Assembly (NCBI RefSeq): GCF_029227915.1
Contig: NC_079880.1
Location: forward strand, 30,065,501 to 30,129,500
DNA length: 64,000 nt
DNA from: Hydractinia symbiolongicarpus
Lineage: Eukaryota; Cnidaria; Hydrozoa; Anthoathecata; Hydractiniidae
Direction: 5' to 3'
Below the pieces are notes generated by a model. That model ran no database searches. It was not told the DNA's origin and saw only the letters and a list, made by a program, of their open reading frames with translations. How positions within the stretch are numbered: position 1 is the stretch's first letter; each line of letters starts with the position of its first letter. Made by a program: the position numbers and the translations under genes. Of the stretch, positions 1-11,727 are shown piece by piece.

Positions 1-2145
1 AACCCGCGATTTCCCGTAAATCCGGACTCGGCCCGTATAGTCAAAAGTATACAAAGAAAGTACCCAGGGAGAAAACTCATTTCCCGAACGATTTTTTAAA
101 TTATTTTTTCACCACTAAAACGCATGAGACTTGTAGTTTTCAAAAATGTTTTCCTTTTTGTTGGGACGCTGAATAAAGGAAGTTTAATCGCCGGCAAACG
201 AAAACCCGCGATTTCCCGTAAATCCCGGACTCGGCCCGTGTGGTCAAAAGTATACAAAGAAAGTACCCAGGGAGTAAACTCATTTCCTGAACGATTTTTT
301 AAATTATTTTTTCACCACTAAAACGCATGAGACTTGTAGTCTTTAAACTTGTTTTCATTTTTGATGAGACCCTGAATAAAAGAAGTTGAATCGCCGGCAA
401 ACGAAAACCCGCGACTTCCCGTAAATCCCGGACTCGGCCCGTCTAGTCTAAAGTATACAAAGAAAGTACCCAGGGAGTAAACTCATTTCCCGAACGATTT
501 TTTAAATTATTTTTTCACCACTAAAACGCATAAGACTTGTAGTTTTCAAAAATGTTTTCATTTTTGATGAGACGCTGAATAAAAGAAGTTTAATCGCCGA
601 CAAACGAAAACCCGCGATTTCCCGTAAATCCCGGGCGTGGCCCGTATAGTCGAATGTATACAAAGAAAGTACCCTGTGAGTAAACTCATTTCCAGAACGA
701 TTTTTTAAATTATTTTTTCATCACTAAAACGCATAAGACTTGTAGTTTTCAAAATTGTTTTCATTTTTGATGAGACGCTGAATAAAAGAAGTTTAATCGC
801 CGGCAAACGAAAGCCCGCGATTTCCCGTAAATCCCAGGTTGGCCCGTATAGTCTAAAGTATACAAAGAAAATACCCAGGGAGTAAACTCATTTCCCGAAC
901 GATTTTTTAAATTATTTTTTCACCACTAAAACGCATGAGACTTGTAGTCTTCAAATTTGTTTTCATTTTTGATGAGACCCTGAATAAAAGAAGTTTAATC
1001 GCCGGCAAACGAAAACCCGCGATTTCCCGTAAATCCCGGGTTGGCCCGTATAGTCTAAAGTATACAAAGAAAATACCCTGTGAGTAAACTCATTTCCAGA
1101 ACGATTTTTTAAATTATTCTTTATCACTAAAACGCGTAAGACTTGTAGTTTTCAAAATTGTTTTCATTTTTGATGAGACGCTGAATAAAAGAAGTTTAAT
1201 CGCCGGCAAACGAAAGACGGCGATTTCCCGTAAACCCCGGACCCGGCCCGTATAATCAAAAGTATACAAAGAAAGTAACCAGGGAGTAAACTCATTTCCC
1301 GAACGAATTTTTAAATTATTTTTTCACCACTAAAACGCATGAGACTTGTAGTTTTCAAAAAAATTTTCATTTTTGATGAGACGCTGAATAAAAGAAGTTT
1401 AATCGCCGGCAAACGAAAACCTGCGATTTCCCGAAAATCCTTGACTCGGCCCGTATAGTCAAAAGCATACAAAGAAAGTACCCAGGGTGTAAACTCATTT
1501 CCCGAACGATTTTTTAAATTATTATTTCACCACTAAAGCCCATGAGATTTGTAGTTTATAAAATTGTTTTCATTTTTGATGAGACGCTGAATAAAAGAAG
1601 TTTAATCGCCGGCAAACGAAAACCCGCCATTTCCCGTAAATCCCAAGCTTGGCCCGTATAGTCAAAAGTATACAAAAAGTTACCCAAGGAGTAAACTCAT
1701 TTTCCGAACGATTTTTTAAATTATTTTTTCACCACTAAAACGCATGAGACTTGTAGTTTTCAAAAATATTTTCATTTTTGATGGGACGCTGAATAAAAGA
1801 AGTTTAATCGCCGGCAAACGAAAACCCGCGATTTTCCGTAAATCCCGGGCTTGGCCCGTATAGTCGAATGTATACAAGGAAAGTACCCTGTGAGTAAACT
1901 CACTTCCAGAACGATTTTTTATATTATTTTTTCACCATTAAAACGCATGAGACTTGTAGTTTTCAAAAATGTTTTCATTTTTGATGGGACGCTGAATAAA
2001 AGAAGTTTAATCGCCGGCAAACGAAAACCCGCCATTTCCCGTAAATCCCAGGCTTGGCCCGTATAGTCAAACGTATACAAAAAATTACCCAAGGAGTAAA
2101 CTCATTTCCCGAACGATTTTTTATATTATTTTTTCACCACTAAAA

Positions 2146-2348
2146 CGCATGAGACTTGTAGTTTTCAAAAATGTTTTCATTTTTGATGGGACGCTGAATA
2201 AAAGAAGTTTAATCGCCGGCAAACGAAAACCCGCGATTTCCCGTAAATCCCGGACTCGGCCCGTATAGTCAAAAGTATACAAAGAAAGTACCCAGGGAGA
2301 AAACTCATTTCCCGAACGATTTTTTAAATTATTTTTTCACCACTAAAA
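2146..2348 (+). repeat. Reference satellite monomer (203 bp)
   Basis: A representative full-length unit. Landmarks in order are a 22-bp dyad (2165-2186), GACGCTGAATAAAAG, a GCCGGC palindrome (2215-2220), a CG-rich stretch with CCCGCGATTTCCCG, a GTATAC palindrome (2275-2280), CCCAGGGAG, and an AT-rich block from about 2318 to 2337 (runs of six T on either side of AAATTA), ending in TTCACCACTAAAA. GCCGGC and GTATAC are kept in nearly every monomer I read, so either would cut the array into a ~203-bp ladder. The length is not a multiple of three, so the reading frame rotates each unit. Confidence 0.95.
2165..2186. repeat. Conserved 9-bp dyad (hairpin) in the monomer
   Basis: TCAAAAATG, a 4-nt TTTT loop, then CATTTTTGA: a perfect 9-bp inverted repeat that could extrude as a short hairpin. 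The same dyad, read as its complement, occurs in most full-length monomers of all three domains. It is broken in some variant classes, for example those with CAAAAAAATTTTC in domain I and those with CAAGTTTGAAGAC in the 35.8-57.1 kb block. It is shown here in one unit as the example. Any function is unknown. Confidence 0.85.
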
Positions 2349-3960
2349 CGCATGAGACTTGTAGTTTTCAGAAATGTTTTCATTTTTGATGAGACGCTTA
2401 ATGAAAGTGGTTTAATCACCGGCAAACAAAAACCCGCGACTTCCCGTAAATCCCGGGCTTGGCCCGTATAGTCGAATGTATACAAAGAAAGTACCCTGTG
2501 AGAAATTTCTTTTCCAAAACGATTTTTTAGATTATCTTTTCACCACTAAAACGCATGAGACTTGTAGTTTTCAAAAATGTTTTCATTTTTGATGAGACAC
2601 TGTATAAAAGAAGTTTAATCGCCGGCAAACGAAAACCCGCCATTTCCCGTAAATCTCGGGCTTGGCTCGTATAGTCAAAAGTATACAAAAAAATTACCCA
2701 GGGAGTAAAGTCATTTCCCGAACGATTTTTTATATTATTTTTTCACCACTAAAACGCATGAGACTTGTAGTTTTCAAAAATGTTTTCCTTTTTGTTGGGA
2801 CGCTGAATAAAGGAAGTTTAATCGCCGGCAAACGAAAACCCGCGATTTCCCGTAAATCCCGGACTCGGCCTGTGTGGTCAAAAGTATACAAAGAAAGTAC
2901 CCAGGGATTAAACTCATTTTCATTTTTTAAATTATTTTTTCACCACTAAAACGCATGAGCTTTGTAGTTTTCAAAAATGTTTTCATTTTTGATGAGACGC
3001 TTAATGAAAGAGGTTTAATCGCCGGCAAACGAAAACCAGCGAATTCCCCTAAATCCCAGGCTTGGCCCGTGTAGTCGAATGTATACAAAGAAAGTACCCA
3101 GGGAGTAAACTCATTTCCAGAACGATTTTTTAAATTTTTTTTTCACCACTAAAACGCATGAGACTTGTAGTTTTCAAAAATGTTTTCATTTTTAATGACA
3201 CGCTGAATAAAAGAAGTTTAATCGCCGGCAAACAAAAACCCGCGATTTCCCGTAAATCCCGGACTCGGCCCGTATAGTCAAAAGTATACAAAGAAAGTAC
3301 CCAGGGAGTAAACGCATTTCCCGAACGATTTTTAAATTTTTTTTTCACCACTAAAACGCATGAGACTTATAGTTTTCAAAAATGTTTTCATTTTTGATGA
3401 GACGCTGAATAAAAGAAGCTTAATCGCCGGCAAACGAAAACCCGCCATTTCCCGTAAACCCCGGACCCGGCCCGTATAATCAAAAGTATACAAAGAAAGT
3501 AACCAGGGAGTAAACTCATTTCCCGAACGATTTTTTAAATTATTTTTTCACCACTAAAACGCATGAGACTTGTAGTTTTCAAAAAAATTTTCATTTTTGA
3601 TGAGACGCTTAATAAAAGAAGTTTAATCGCCGGCAAACGAAAACCTGCGATTCCCGAATATCCCGGACTAAGCCCGTATAGTCAAAAGTATACAAAAAAA
3701 AGTACCCAGGGAGTAAACTCATTTTCCGAACGATTTTTTAAATTATTTTTTCATCACTAAAACGCATGAGACTTGTAGTTTTCAAAAATGTTTTCATTTT
3801 TGATGAGACGCTTAATGAAAGAGGTTTAATCGCCGGCAAACGAAAACCAGCGATATCCCCTAAATCCCAGGCTTGGCCCGTGTAGTCGAATGTATACAAA
3901 GAAAGTACCGTGTGATTAAACTCATTTCCAAAACGATTTTTTAAATTATCTTTTCACCAC

Positions 3961-3990
3961 TAAAACGGATGAGACTCATTTTTGATGAGA
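3961..3990 (+). repeat. Short monomer lacking 21 bp of the dyad region
   Basis: Reads GGATGAGACTCATTTTTGAT. Compared with the consensus, 21 bp covering most of the left half of the dyad are missing. The same deletion occurs in reverse orientation near 16,961, 26,125 and 34,180, and a near variant near 34,765, which makes it a useful lineage marker across the inversion. Confidence 0.8.
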
Positions 3991-4360
3991 CACTGAATAA
4001 AAGAAGTTTAATCGCCGGCAAACGAAAACCCGCCATTTCCCGTAATTCCCAGGCTTGGCCCGTATAGTCAAAAGTATACAAAAAATTACCCAAGGAGTAA
4101 ACTCATTTCCCGAACGATTTTTTATATTATTTTTTCACCACTAAAACTCATGAGACTTGTAGTTTTCAAAAATGTTTTCATTTTTGATGGGACGCTGAAT
4201 AAAAGAAGTTTAATCGCCGGCAAACGAAAACCAGCGATTTCCCCTAAATCTCAGGCTTGGCCCGTGTAGTCGAATGTATACAAAGAAAGTACCCAGGGAG
4301 TAAACTCATTTCCAGAACGATTTTTTAATTTTTTTTTTCACCACTAAAACGCATGAGACT

Positions 4361-6066
4361 TGTAGTTTTCAAAAATATTTTCATTTTTGATGGGACGCTG
4401 AATAAAAGAAGTTTAATCGCCGGCAAACGAAAACCCGCGATTTCCCGTAAATCCCGGGCTTGGCCCGTATAGTCAAACGTATACAAAAAATTACCCAAGG
4501 AGTAAACTCATTTCCCGAACGATTTTTTATATTATTTTTTCACCACTAAAACGCATGAGACTTGTAGTTTTCAAAAATGTTTTCATTTTTGATGGGACGC
4601 TGAATAAAAGAAGTTTAATCGCCGGCAAACGAAAACCCGCGATTTCCCGTAAATCCCGGACTCGGCCCGTATAGTCAAAAGTATACAAAGAAAGTACCCA
4701 GGAAGAAAACTCATTTCCCGAACGATTTTTTAAATTATTTTTTCACCACTAAAACGCATGAGACTTGTAGTTTTCAGAAATGTTTTCATTTTTGATGAGA
4801 CGCTTAATGAAAGTGGTTTAATCACCGGCAAACGAAAACCCGCGACTTCCCGTAAATCCCGGGCTTGGCCCGTATAGTCGAATGTATACAAAGAAAGTAC
4901 CCTGTGAGAAATTTCTTTTCCAAAACGATTTTTTAGATTATCTTTTCACCACTAAAACGCATGAGACTTGTAGTTTTCAAAAATGTTTTCATTTTTGATG
5001 AGACACTGTATAAAAGAAGTTTAATCGCCGGCAAACGAAAACCCGCCATTTCCCGTAAATCCCGGGCTTGGCTCGTATAGTCAAAAGTATACAAAAAAAT
5101 TATCCAGGGAGTAAAGTCATTTCCCGTACGATTTTTTATATTATTTTTTCACCACTAAAACGCATGAGACTTGTAGTTTTCAAAAATGTTTTCCTTTTTG
5201 TTGGGACGCTGAATAAAGGAAGTTTAATCGCCGGCAAACGAAAACCCGCGATTTCCCGTAAATCCCGGACTCGGCCCGTGTGGTCAAAAGTATACAAAGA
5301 AAGTACCCAGGGATTAAACTCATTTTCATTTTTTAAATTATTTTTTCACCTCTAAAACGCATGAGCTTTGTAGTTTTCAAAAATGTTTTCATTTTTGATG
5401 AGACGCTTAATGAAAGAGGTTTAATCGCCGGCAAACGAAAACCAGCGAATTCCCCTAAATCCCAGGCTTGGCCCGTGTAGTCGAATGTATACAAAGAAAG
5501 TACCCAGGGAGTAAACTCATTTCCAGAACGATTTTTTAAATTTTTTTTTCACCACTAAAACGCATGAGACTTGTAGTTTTCAAAAATGTTTTCATTTTTA
5601 ATGAGACGCTGAATAAAAGAAGTTTAATCGCCGGCAAACAAAAACCCGCGATTTTCCGTAAATCCCGGACTCGGCCCGTATAGTCAAAAGAATACAAAGA
5701 AAGTACCCAGGGAGTAAACGCATTTCCCGAACGATTTTTAAATTATTTTTTCACCACTAAAACGCATGAGACTTATAGTTTTCAAAAATGTTTTCATTTT
5801 TGATGAGACGCTGAATAAAAGAAGCTTAATCGCCGGCAAACGAAAACCCGCCATTTCCCGTAAACCCCGGACCCGGCCGTATAATCAAAAGTATACAAAG
5901 AAAGTAACCAGGGAGTAAACTCATTTCCCGAACGATTTTTTAAATTATTTTTTCACCACTAAAACGCATGAGACTTGTAGTTTTCAAAAAAATTTTCATT
6001 TTTGATGAGACGCTGAATAAAAGAAGTTTAATCGCCGGCAAACGAAAACCTGCGATTCCCGAATAT
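4361..6066 (+). repeat. 1.7-kb satellite block, copy 2 (offset 2,406)
   Basis: Partner of 1,955-3,660. Differences include ACCCGGCCG at about 5,872, where one base is missing relative to copy 1, and the poly-T length near 5,740. It belongs to the left inverted-repeat arm, and its mirror image lies around 14.3-15.9 kb. Confidence 0.75.
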
Positions 6067-7699
6067 CCTGGACTCGGCCCGTATAGTCAAAAGGATACAA
6101 AGAAAGTACCCAGGGTGTAAACTCATTTCCCGAACGATTTTTTAAATTATTATTTCACCACTAAAGCCCTTGAGATTTGTAGTTTTTAAAAATGTTTTCA
6201 TTTTTGATGAGACGCTGAATAAAAGAAGTTTAATCGCCGGCAAACGAAAACCCGCGACTTCCCGTAAATCCCGGACTCGGCCCGTGTAGTCAAAAGTATA
6301 CAAAGAAAGTACCCAGGGAGTAAACTCATTTCCCGAACGATTTTTTAAATTATTTTTTCACCACTAAAAATCAAGAGACTTGTAGTTTTCAAAAAATTTT
6401 TCATTTTTCATGAGACGCTGAATAAAAGAAGTTTAATCGCCGGCAAACGAAAACCTGCGATTTCCCGAAAATCCGGGACTCGGCCTGTATAGTCAAAAGC
6501 ATACAAAGAAAGTACCCAGGGTGTAAACTCATTTCCCGAACGATTTTTTAAATTATTATTTCACCACTAAAGCCCATGAGATTTGTAGTTTTTAAAAATG
6601 TTTTCATTTTTGATGAGACGCTGAATAAAAGAAGTTTAATCGCCGGCAAACGAAAACCTGCGATTCCCGAATATCCTGGACTCGGCCCGTATAGTCAAAA
6701 GCATACAAAGAAAGTACCCAGGGTGTAAACTCATTTCCCGAACGATTTTTTAAATTATTGTTTCACCACTAAAGCCCATGAGATTTGTAGTTTTTAAAAA
6801 TGTTTTCATTTTTGATGAGACGCTGAATAAAAGAAGTTTAATCGCCGGCAAACGAAAACCCGCGACTTCCCGTAAATCCCGGACTCGGCCCGTATAGTCA
6901 AAAGTATACAAAGAAAGTACCCAGGGAGTAAACTCATTTCCCGAACGATTTTTTAAATTATTTTTTCACCACTAAAAATCAAGAGACTTGTAGTTTTCAA
7001 AAATTTTTATATTTTTCATGAGACGCTGAATAAAAGAAGTTTAATCGCCGGCAAACGAAAACCTGCGATTTCCCGAAAATCCTGGACTCGGCCCGTATAG
7101 TCAAAAGCATACAAAGAAAGTACCCAGGGTGTAAACTCATTTCCCGAACGATTTTTTAAATTATTATTTCACCACTAAAGCCCATGAGATTTGTAGTTTT
7201 TAAAAATGTTTTCATTTTTGATGAGACGCTGAATAAAAGAAGTTTAATCGCCGGCAAACGAAAACCCGCGACTTCCCGTAAATCCCGGACTCGGCCCGTA
7301 TAGTCAAAAGTATACAAAGAAAGTACCCAGGGAGTAAACTCATTTCCCGAACGATTTTTTAAATTATTATTTCACCACTAAAGCCCATGAGATTTGTAGT
7401 TTTTAAAAATGTTTTCATTTTTGATGAGACGCTGAATAAAAGAAGTTTAATCGCCGGCAAACGAAAACCCGCGACTTCCCGTAAATCCCGGACTCGGCCC
7501 GTATAGTCAAAAGTATACAAAGAAAGTACCCAGGGAGTAAACTCATTTCCCGAACGATTTTTTAAATTATTTTTTCACCACTAAAAATCAAGAGACTTGT
7601 AGTTTTCAAAAAATTTTTCATTTTTCATGAGACGCTGAATAAAAGAAGTTTAATCGCCGGCAAACGAAAACCTGCGATTTCCCGAAAATCCTGGACTCG

Positions 7700-10600
7700 G
7701 CCCGTATAGTCAAAGTTCCCAGGGTGTAAACTCATTTCCCGAACGATTTTTTAAATTATTATTTCACCACTAAAGCCCATGAGATTTGTAGTTTTTAAAA
7801 ATGTTTTCATTTTTGATGAGACGCTGAATAAAAGAAGTTTAATCGCCGGCAAACGAAAACCTGCGATTCCCGAATATCCTGGACTGGGCCCGTATAGTCA
7901 AAAGCATACAAAGAAAGTACCCAGGGTGTAAACTCATTTCCCGAACGATTTTTTAAATTATTGTTTCACCACTAAAGCCCATGAGATTTGTAGTTTTTAA
8001 AAATGTTTTCATTTTTGATGAGACGCTGAATAAAAGAAGTTTAATCGCCGGCAAACGAAAACCCGCGACTTCCCGTAAATCCCGGACTCGGCCCGTATAG
8101 TCAAAAGTATACAAAGAAAGTACCCAGGGAGTAAACTCATTTCCCGAACGATTTTTTAAATTATTTTTTCACCACTAAAAATCAAGAGACTTGTAGTTTT
8201 CAAAAATGTTTTCATTTTTGATGAGACGCTGAATAAAAGAAGTTTAATCGCCGGCAAACGAAAACCCGCGACTTCCCGTAAATCCCGGACTCGGCCCGTA
8301 TAGTCAAAAGTATACAAAGAAAGTACCCAGGGAGTAAACTCATTTCCCGAACGATTTTTTAAATTATTATTTCACCACTAAAGCCCATGAGATTTGTAGT
8401 TTTTAAAAATGTTTTCATTTTTGATGAGACGCTGAATAAAAGAAGTTTAATCGCCGGCAAACGAAAACCCGCGACTTCCCGTAAATCCCGGACTCGGCCC
8501 GTATAGTCAAAAGTATACAAAGAAAGTACCCAGGGAGTAAACTCATTTCCCGAACGATTTTTTAAATTATTTTTTCACCACTAAAAATCAAGAGACTTGT
8601 AGTTTTCAAAAAATTTTTCATTTTTCATGAGACGCTGAATAAAAGAAGTTTAATCGCCGGCAAACGAAAACCTGCGATTTCCCGAAAATCCTGGACTCGG
8701 CCCGTATAGTCAAAGTTCCCAGGGTGTAAACTCATTTCCCGAACGATTTTTTAAATTATTATTTCACCACTAAAGCCCATGAGATTTGTAGTTTTTAAAA
8801 ATGTTTTCATTTTTGATGAGACGCTGAATAAAAGAAGTTTAATCGCCGGCAAACGAAAACCCGCGACTTCCCGTAAATCCCGGACTCGGCCCGTATAGTC
8901 AAAAGTATACAAAGAAAGTACCCAGGGAGTAAACTCATTTCCCGAACGATTTTTTAAATTATTTTTTCACCACTAAAAATCAAGAGACTTGTAGTTTTCA
9001 AAAATTTTTTCATTTTTCATGAGACGCTGAATAAAAGAAGTTTAATCGCCGGCAAACGAAAACCTGCGATTTCCCGAAAATCCTGGACTCGGCCCGTATA
9101 GTCAAAAGCATACAAAGAAAGTACCCAGGGTGTAAACTCATTTCCCGAACGATTTTTTAAATTATTATTTCACCACTAAAGCCCATGAGATTTGTAGTTT
9201 TTAAAAATGTTTTCATTTTTGATGAGACGCTGAATAAAAGAAGTTTAATCGCCGGCAAACGAAAACCCGCGACTTCCCGTAAATCCCGGACTCGGCCCGT
9301 ATAGTCAAAAGTATACAAAGAAAGTACCCAGGGAGTAAACTCATTTCCCGAACGATTTTTTAAATTATTTTTTTACCACTAAAAATCAAGACACTTGTAG
9401 TTTTCAAAAAATTTTTCATTTTTCATGAGACGCTGAATAAAAGAAGTGTAATCGCCGGCAAACGAAAACCTGCGATTTCCCGAAAATCCTGGACTCGGCC
9501 CGTATAGTCAAAGTTCCCAGGGTGTAAACTCATTTCCCGAACGATTTTTTAAATTATTATTTCACCACTAAAGCCCATGAGATTTGTAGTTTTTAAAAAT
9601 GTTTTCATTTTTGATGAGACGCTGAATAAAAGAAGTTTAATCGCCGGCAAAGGAAAACCCGCGACTTCCCGTAAATTCCGGACTCGGCCCGTATAGTCAA
9701 AAGTATACAAAGAAAGTACCCAGGGAGTAAACTCATTTCCCGAACGATTTTTTAAATTATTTTTTCACCACTACAACGCATGAGACTTGTAGTTTTCAGA
9801 AATGTTTTCATTTTTGATGAGACGCTTAATGAAAGAGGTTTAATCGCCGGCAAACGAAAACCTGCGTTTTCCCGTAAATCCCGGGCTTGGCCCGTATAGT
9901 CGAATGTATACAAAGAAAGTACCCAGGGAGTAAACTCATTTCCCGAACGATTTTTTAAATTATTTTTTCACCACTACAACGCATGAGACTTGTAGTTTTC
10001 AGAAATGTTTTCATTTTTGATGAGACGCTTAATGAAAATGGTTTAATCGCCGGCAAACGAAAACCCGCGACTTCCCGTAAATCCCGGACTCGGCCCGTAT
10101 AGTCAAAAGTATACAAAGAAAGTACCCAGGGAGTAAACTCATTTCCCGAACGATTTTTTAAATTATTTTTTCACCACTAAAAATCAAGAGACTTGTAGTT
10201 TTCAAAAAATTTTTCATTTTTCATGAGACGCTGAATAAAAGAAGTTTAATCGCCGGCAAACGAAAACCTGCGATTTCCCGAAAATCCTGGACTCGGCCCG
10301 TATAGTCAAAGTTCCCAGGGTGTAAACTCATTTCCCGAACGATTTTTTAAATTATTATTTCACCACTAAAGCCCATGAGATTTGTAGTTTTTAAAAATGT
10401 TTTCATTTTTGATGAGACGCTGAATAAAAGAAGTTTAATCGCCGGCAAAGGAAAACCCGCGACTTCCCGTAAATTCCGGACTCGGCCCGTATAGTCAAAA
10501 GTATACAAAGAAAGTACCCAGGGAGTAAACTCATTTCCCGAACGATTTTTTAAATTATTTTTTCACCACTACAACGCATGAGACTTGTAGTTTTCAAAAA

Positions 10601-10880
10601 TGTTTTCATTTTTGATGAGACGCTTAATGAAAGAGGTTTAATCGCCGGCAAACGAAAACCTGCGATTTCCCGTAAATCCCGGGCTTGGCCCGTATAGTCG
10701 AATGTATACAAAGAAAGTACCCAGGGAGTAAACTCATTTCCCGAACGATTTTTTAAATTATTTTTTCACCACTACAACGCATGAGACTTGTAGTTTTCAG
10801 AAATGTTTTCATTTTTGATGAGACGCTTAATGAAAATGGTTTAATCGCCGGCAAACGAAAACCCGGGACTTCCCGTAAAT
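7700..10880 (+). repeat. Irregular 4- to 5-monomer higher-order repeat
   Basis: A monomer with a 14-bp deletion (GTCAAAGTTCCCAGG in place of the normal GTCAAAAGCATAC region) recurs at about 7,711, 8,711, 9,509 and 10,307. The spacings are about 1000, 798 and 798 bp, that is 5 or 4 monomers minus the deletion. It is accompanied in fixed order by monomers starting AAAAATCAAGAG and AAAGCCCATGAG. The 798-bp unit is copied at least twice (9.4-10.2 and 10.2-11.0 kb), including its CACTACAACGC monomers. Confidence 0.8.
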
Positions 10881-11724
10881 CCCGGGCTTGGCCCGTATAG
10901 TCGAATGTATACAAAGAAAGTACCCTGTGAGTAAACTCATTTCCAAAACGATTTTTTAAATTATCTTTTCACCACTAAAACGCATGAGACTTGTAGTTTT
11001 CAAAAATGTTTTCATTTTTGATGAGACACTGAATAAAAGAAGTTTAATCGCCGGCAAACGAAAACCCGCCATTTCCCGTAAATCCCGGGCTTGGCCCGTA
11101 TAGTCAAAAGTATACAAAAAATTACCCAAGGAGTAAACTCATTTCCCGAACGATTTTTTATATTATTTTTTCACCACTAAAACGCATGAGACTTGTAGTT
11201 TTCAAAGATGTTTTCATTTTTGATGGGGCGCTGAATAAAAGAAGTTTAATCGCCGGCTAACGAAAACCCGCGATTTCCCGTAAATCCCGGACTCGGCCCG
11301 TATGGTCAAAAGTATACAAAGAAAGTACCCAAGGAGTAAACTCATTTTCCGAACGATTTTTTAAATTATTTTTTCACCACTAAAACGCATGAGCTTTGTA
11401 GTTTTCAAATATGTTTTCATTTTTGATGAGACGCTTAATGAAAGAGGTTTAATCGCCGGCAAACGAAAACCAGCGATTTCCCCTAAATCCCACGCTTGGC
11501 CCGTGTAGTCGAATGTATACAAAGAAAGTACCCAGGGAGTAAACTCATTTCCAGAACGATTTTTTAATATTTTTTTTCACCACTAAAACGCATGAGATTT
11601 GTAGTTTTCAAAAATGTTTTTATTTTTGATGAGACGGTTAATGAAAGAGGTTTAATCGCCGGCAAACGAAAACCCGCGATTTCCCGTAAATCCCGGGCTT
11701 GGCCCGTATAGTCGAATGTATACA

Positions 11725-11727
11725 AAG
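11725..11727. other. Array orientation switch 1 (head-on junction)
   Basis: Forward monomer sequence ...GTATACAAAG runs directly into reverse-strand sequence TCTCATGCG. The forward monomer matches through 11,727 and the reverse monomer matches from 11,725, so AAG (11,725-11,727) is shared microhomology. No non-satellite filler is present. Such a joint is typical of a non-homologous or template-switch inversion rather than homologous exchange. Confidence 0.93.

Larger units (their letters stand above)
1955..3660 (+). repeat. 1.7-kb satellite block, copy 1 (offset 2,406)
   Basis: Matches 4,361-6,066 at an offset of 2,406 bp (about 12 monomers) with a handful of substitutions and 1-bp indels. 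Both copies share the unusual monomer with TTCCTTTTTGTTGGGACG and AATAAAGGAAG (2,780-2,815 and 5,186-5,221) and the shortened ATTTTCATTTTTTAAATT monomer. Edges are approximate because all monomers resemble each other. Confidence 0.75.
1830..10870 (+). repeat. Left arm of a large interrupted inverted repeat
   Basis: Rare monomer variants in this stretch recur in reverse complement and in mirror order at 11,840-20,935. Matched markers (left/right) are: ATTCCGG with AAAGGAAAACCC at about 10,445-10,490 with 12,225-12,275; CACTACAACGC at 10,569 and 10,772 with 12,140 and 11,940; AACGCATTTCCCG at 5,718 and 3,312 with 14,611 and 17,421; ACTCATTTTCATTTTTT at 5,320 and 2,917 with 15,005 and 17,815; GTACCGTGTGATTAAA at 3,905-3,920 with 17,021-17,036; and TTTAATCACC at 2,411-2,420 with 18,925-18,934. 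Paired-coordinate sums drift in steps (22.7, 20.3, 20.9, 20.7, 21.3 kb), so each arm has later gained or lost blocks of monomers. Confidence 0.85.
1..11727 (+). repeat. Satellite array domain I, ~203-bp monomer, forward orientation
   Basis: Uninterrupted head-to-tail array with successive CGCATGAGAC starts at 121, 324 and 527, a 203-bp period. The first 120 bases are a partial monomer, so the array continues off the left edge. Monomers differ at a few linked diagnostic sites: ACTCGGCCC or GCTTGGCCC; GTCAAAAG, GTCGAATG or GTCTAAAG before TATAC; CCCAGGGAG, CCCTGTGAG or CCCAGGGTG; GCTGAATAAAAG or GCTTAATGAAAG; and ACGCATGAG, AGCCCATGAG or AATCAAGAG at the start. No gene is seen anywhere in this stretch. 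The single-base indels and lack of a constant frame are as expected for non-coding satellite. The family is not one I can name. Confidence 0.97.
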
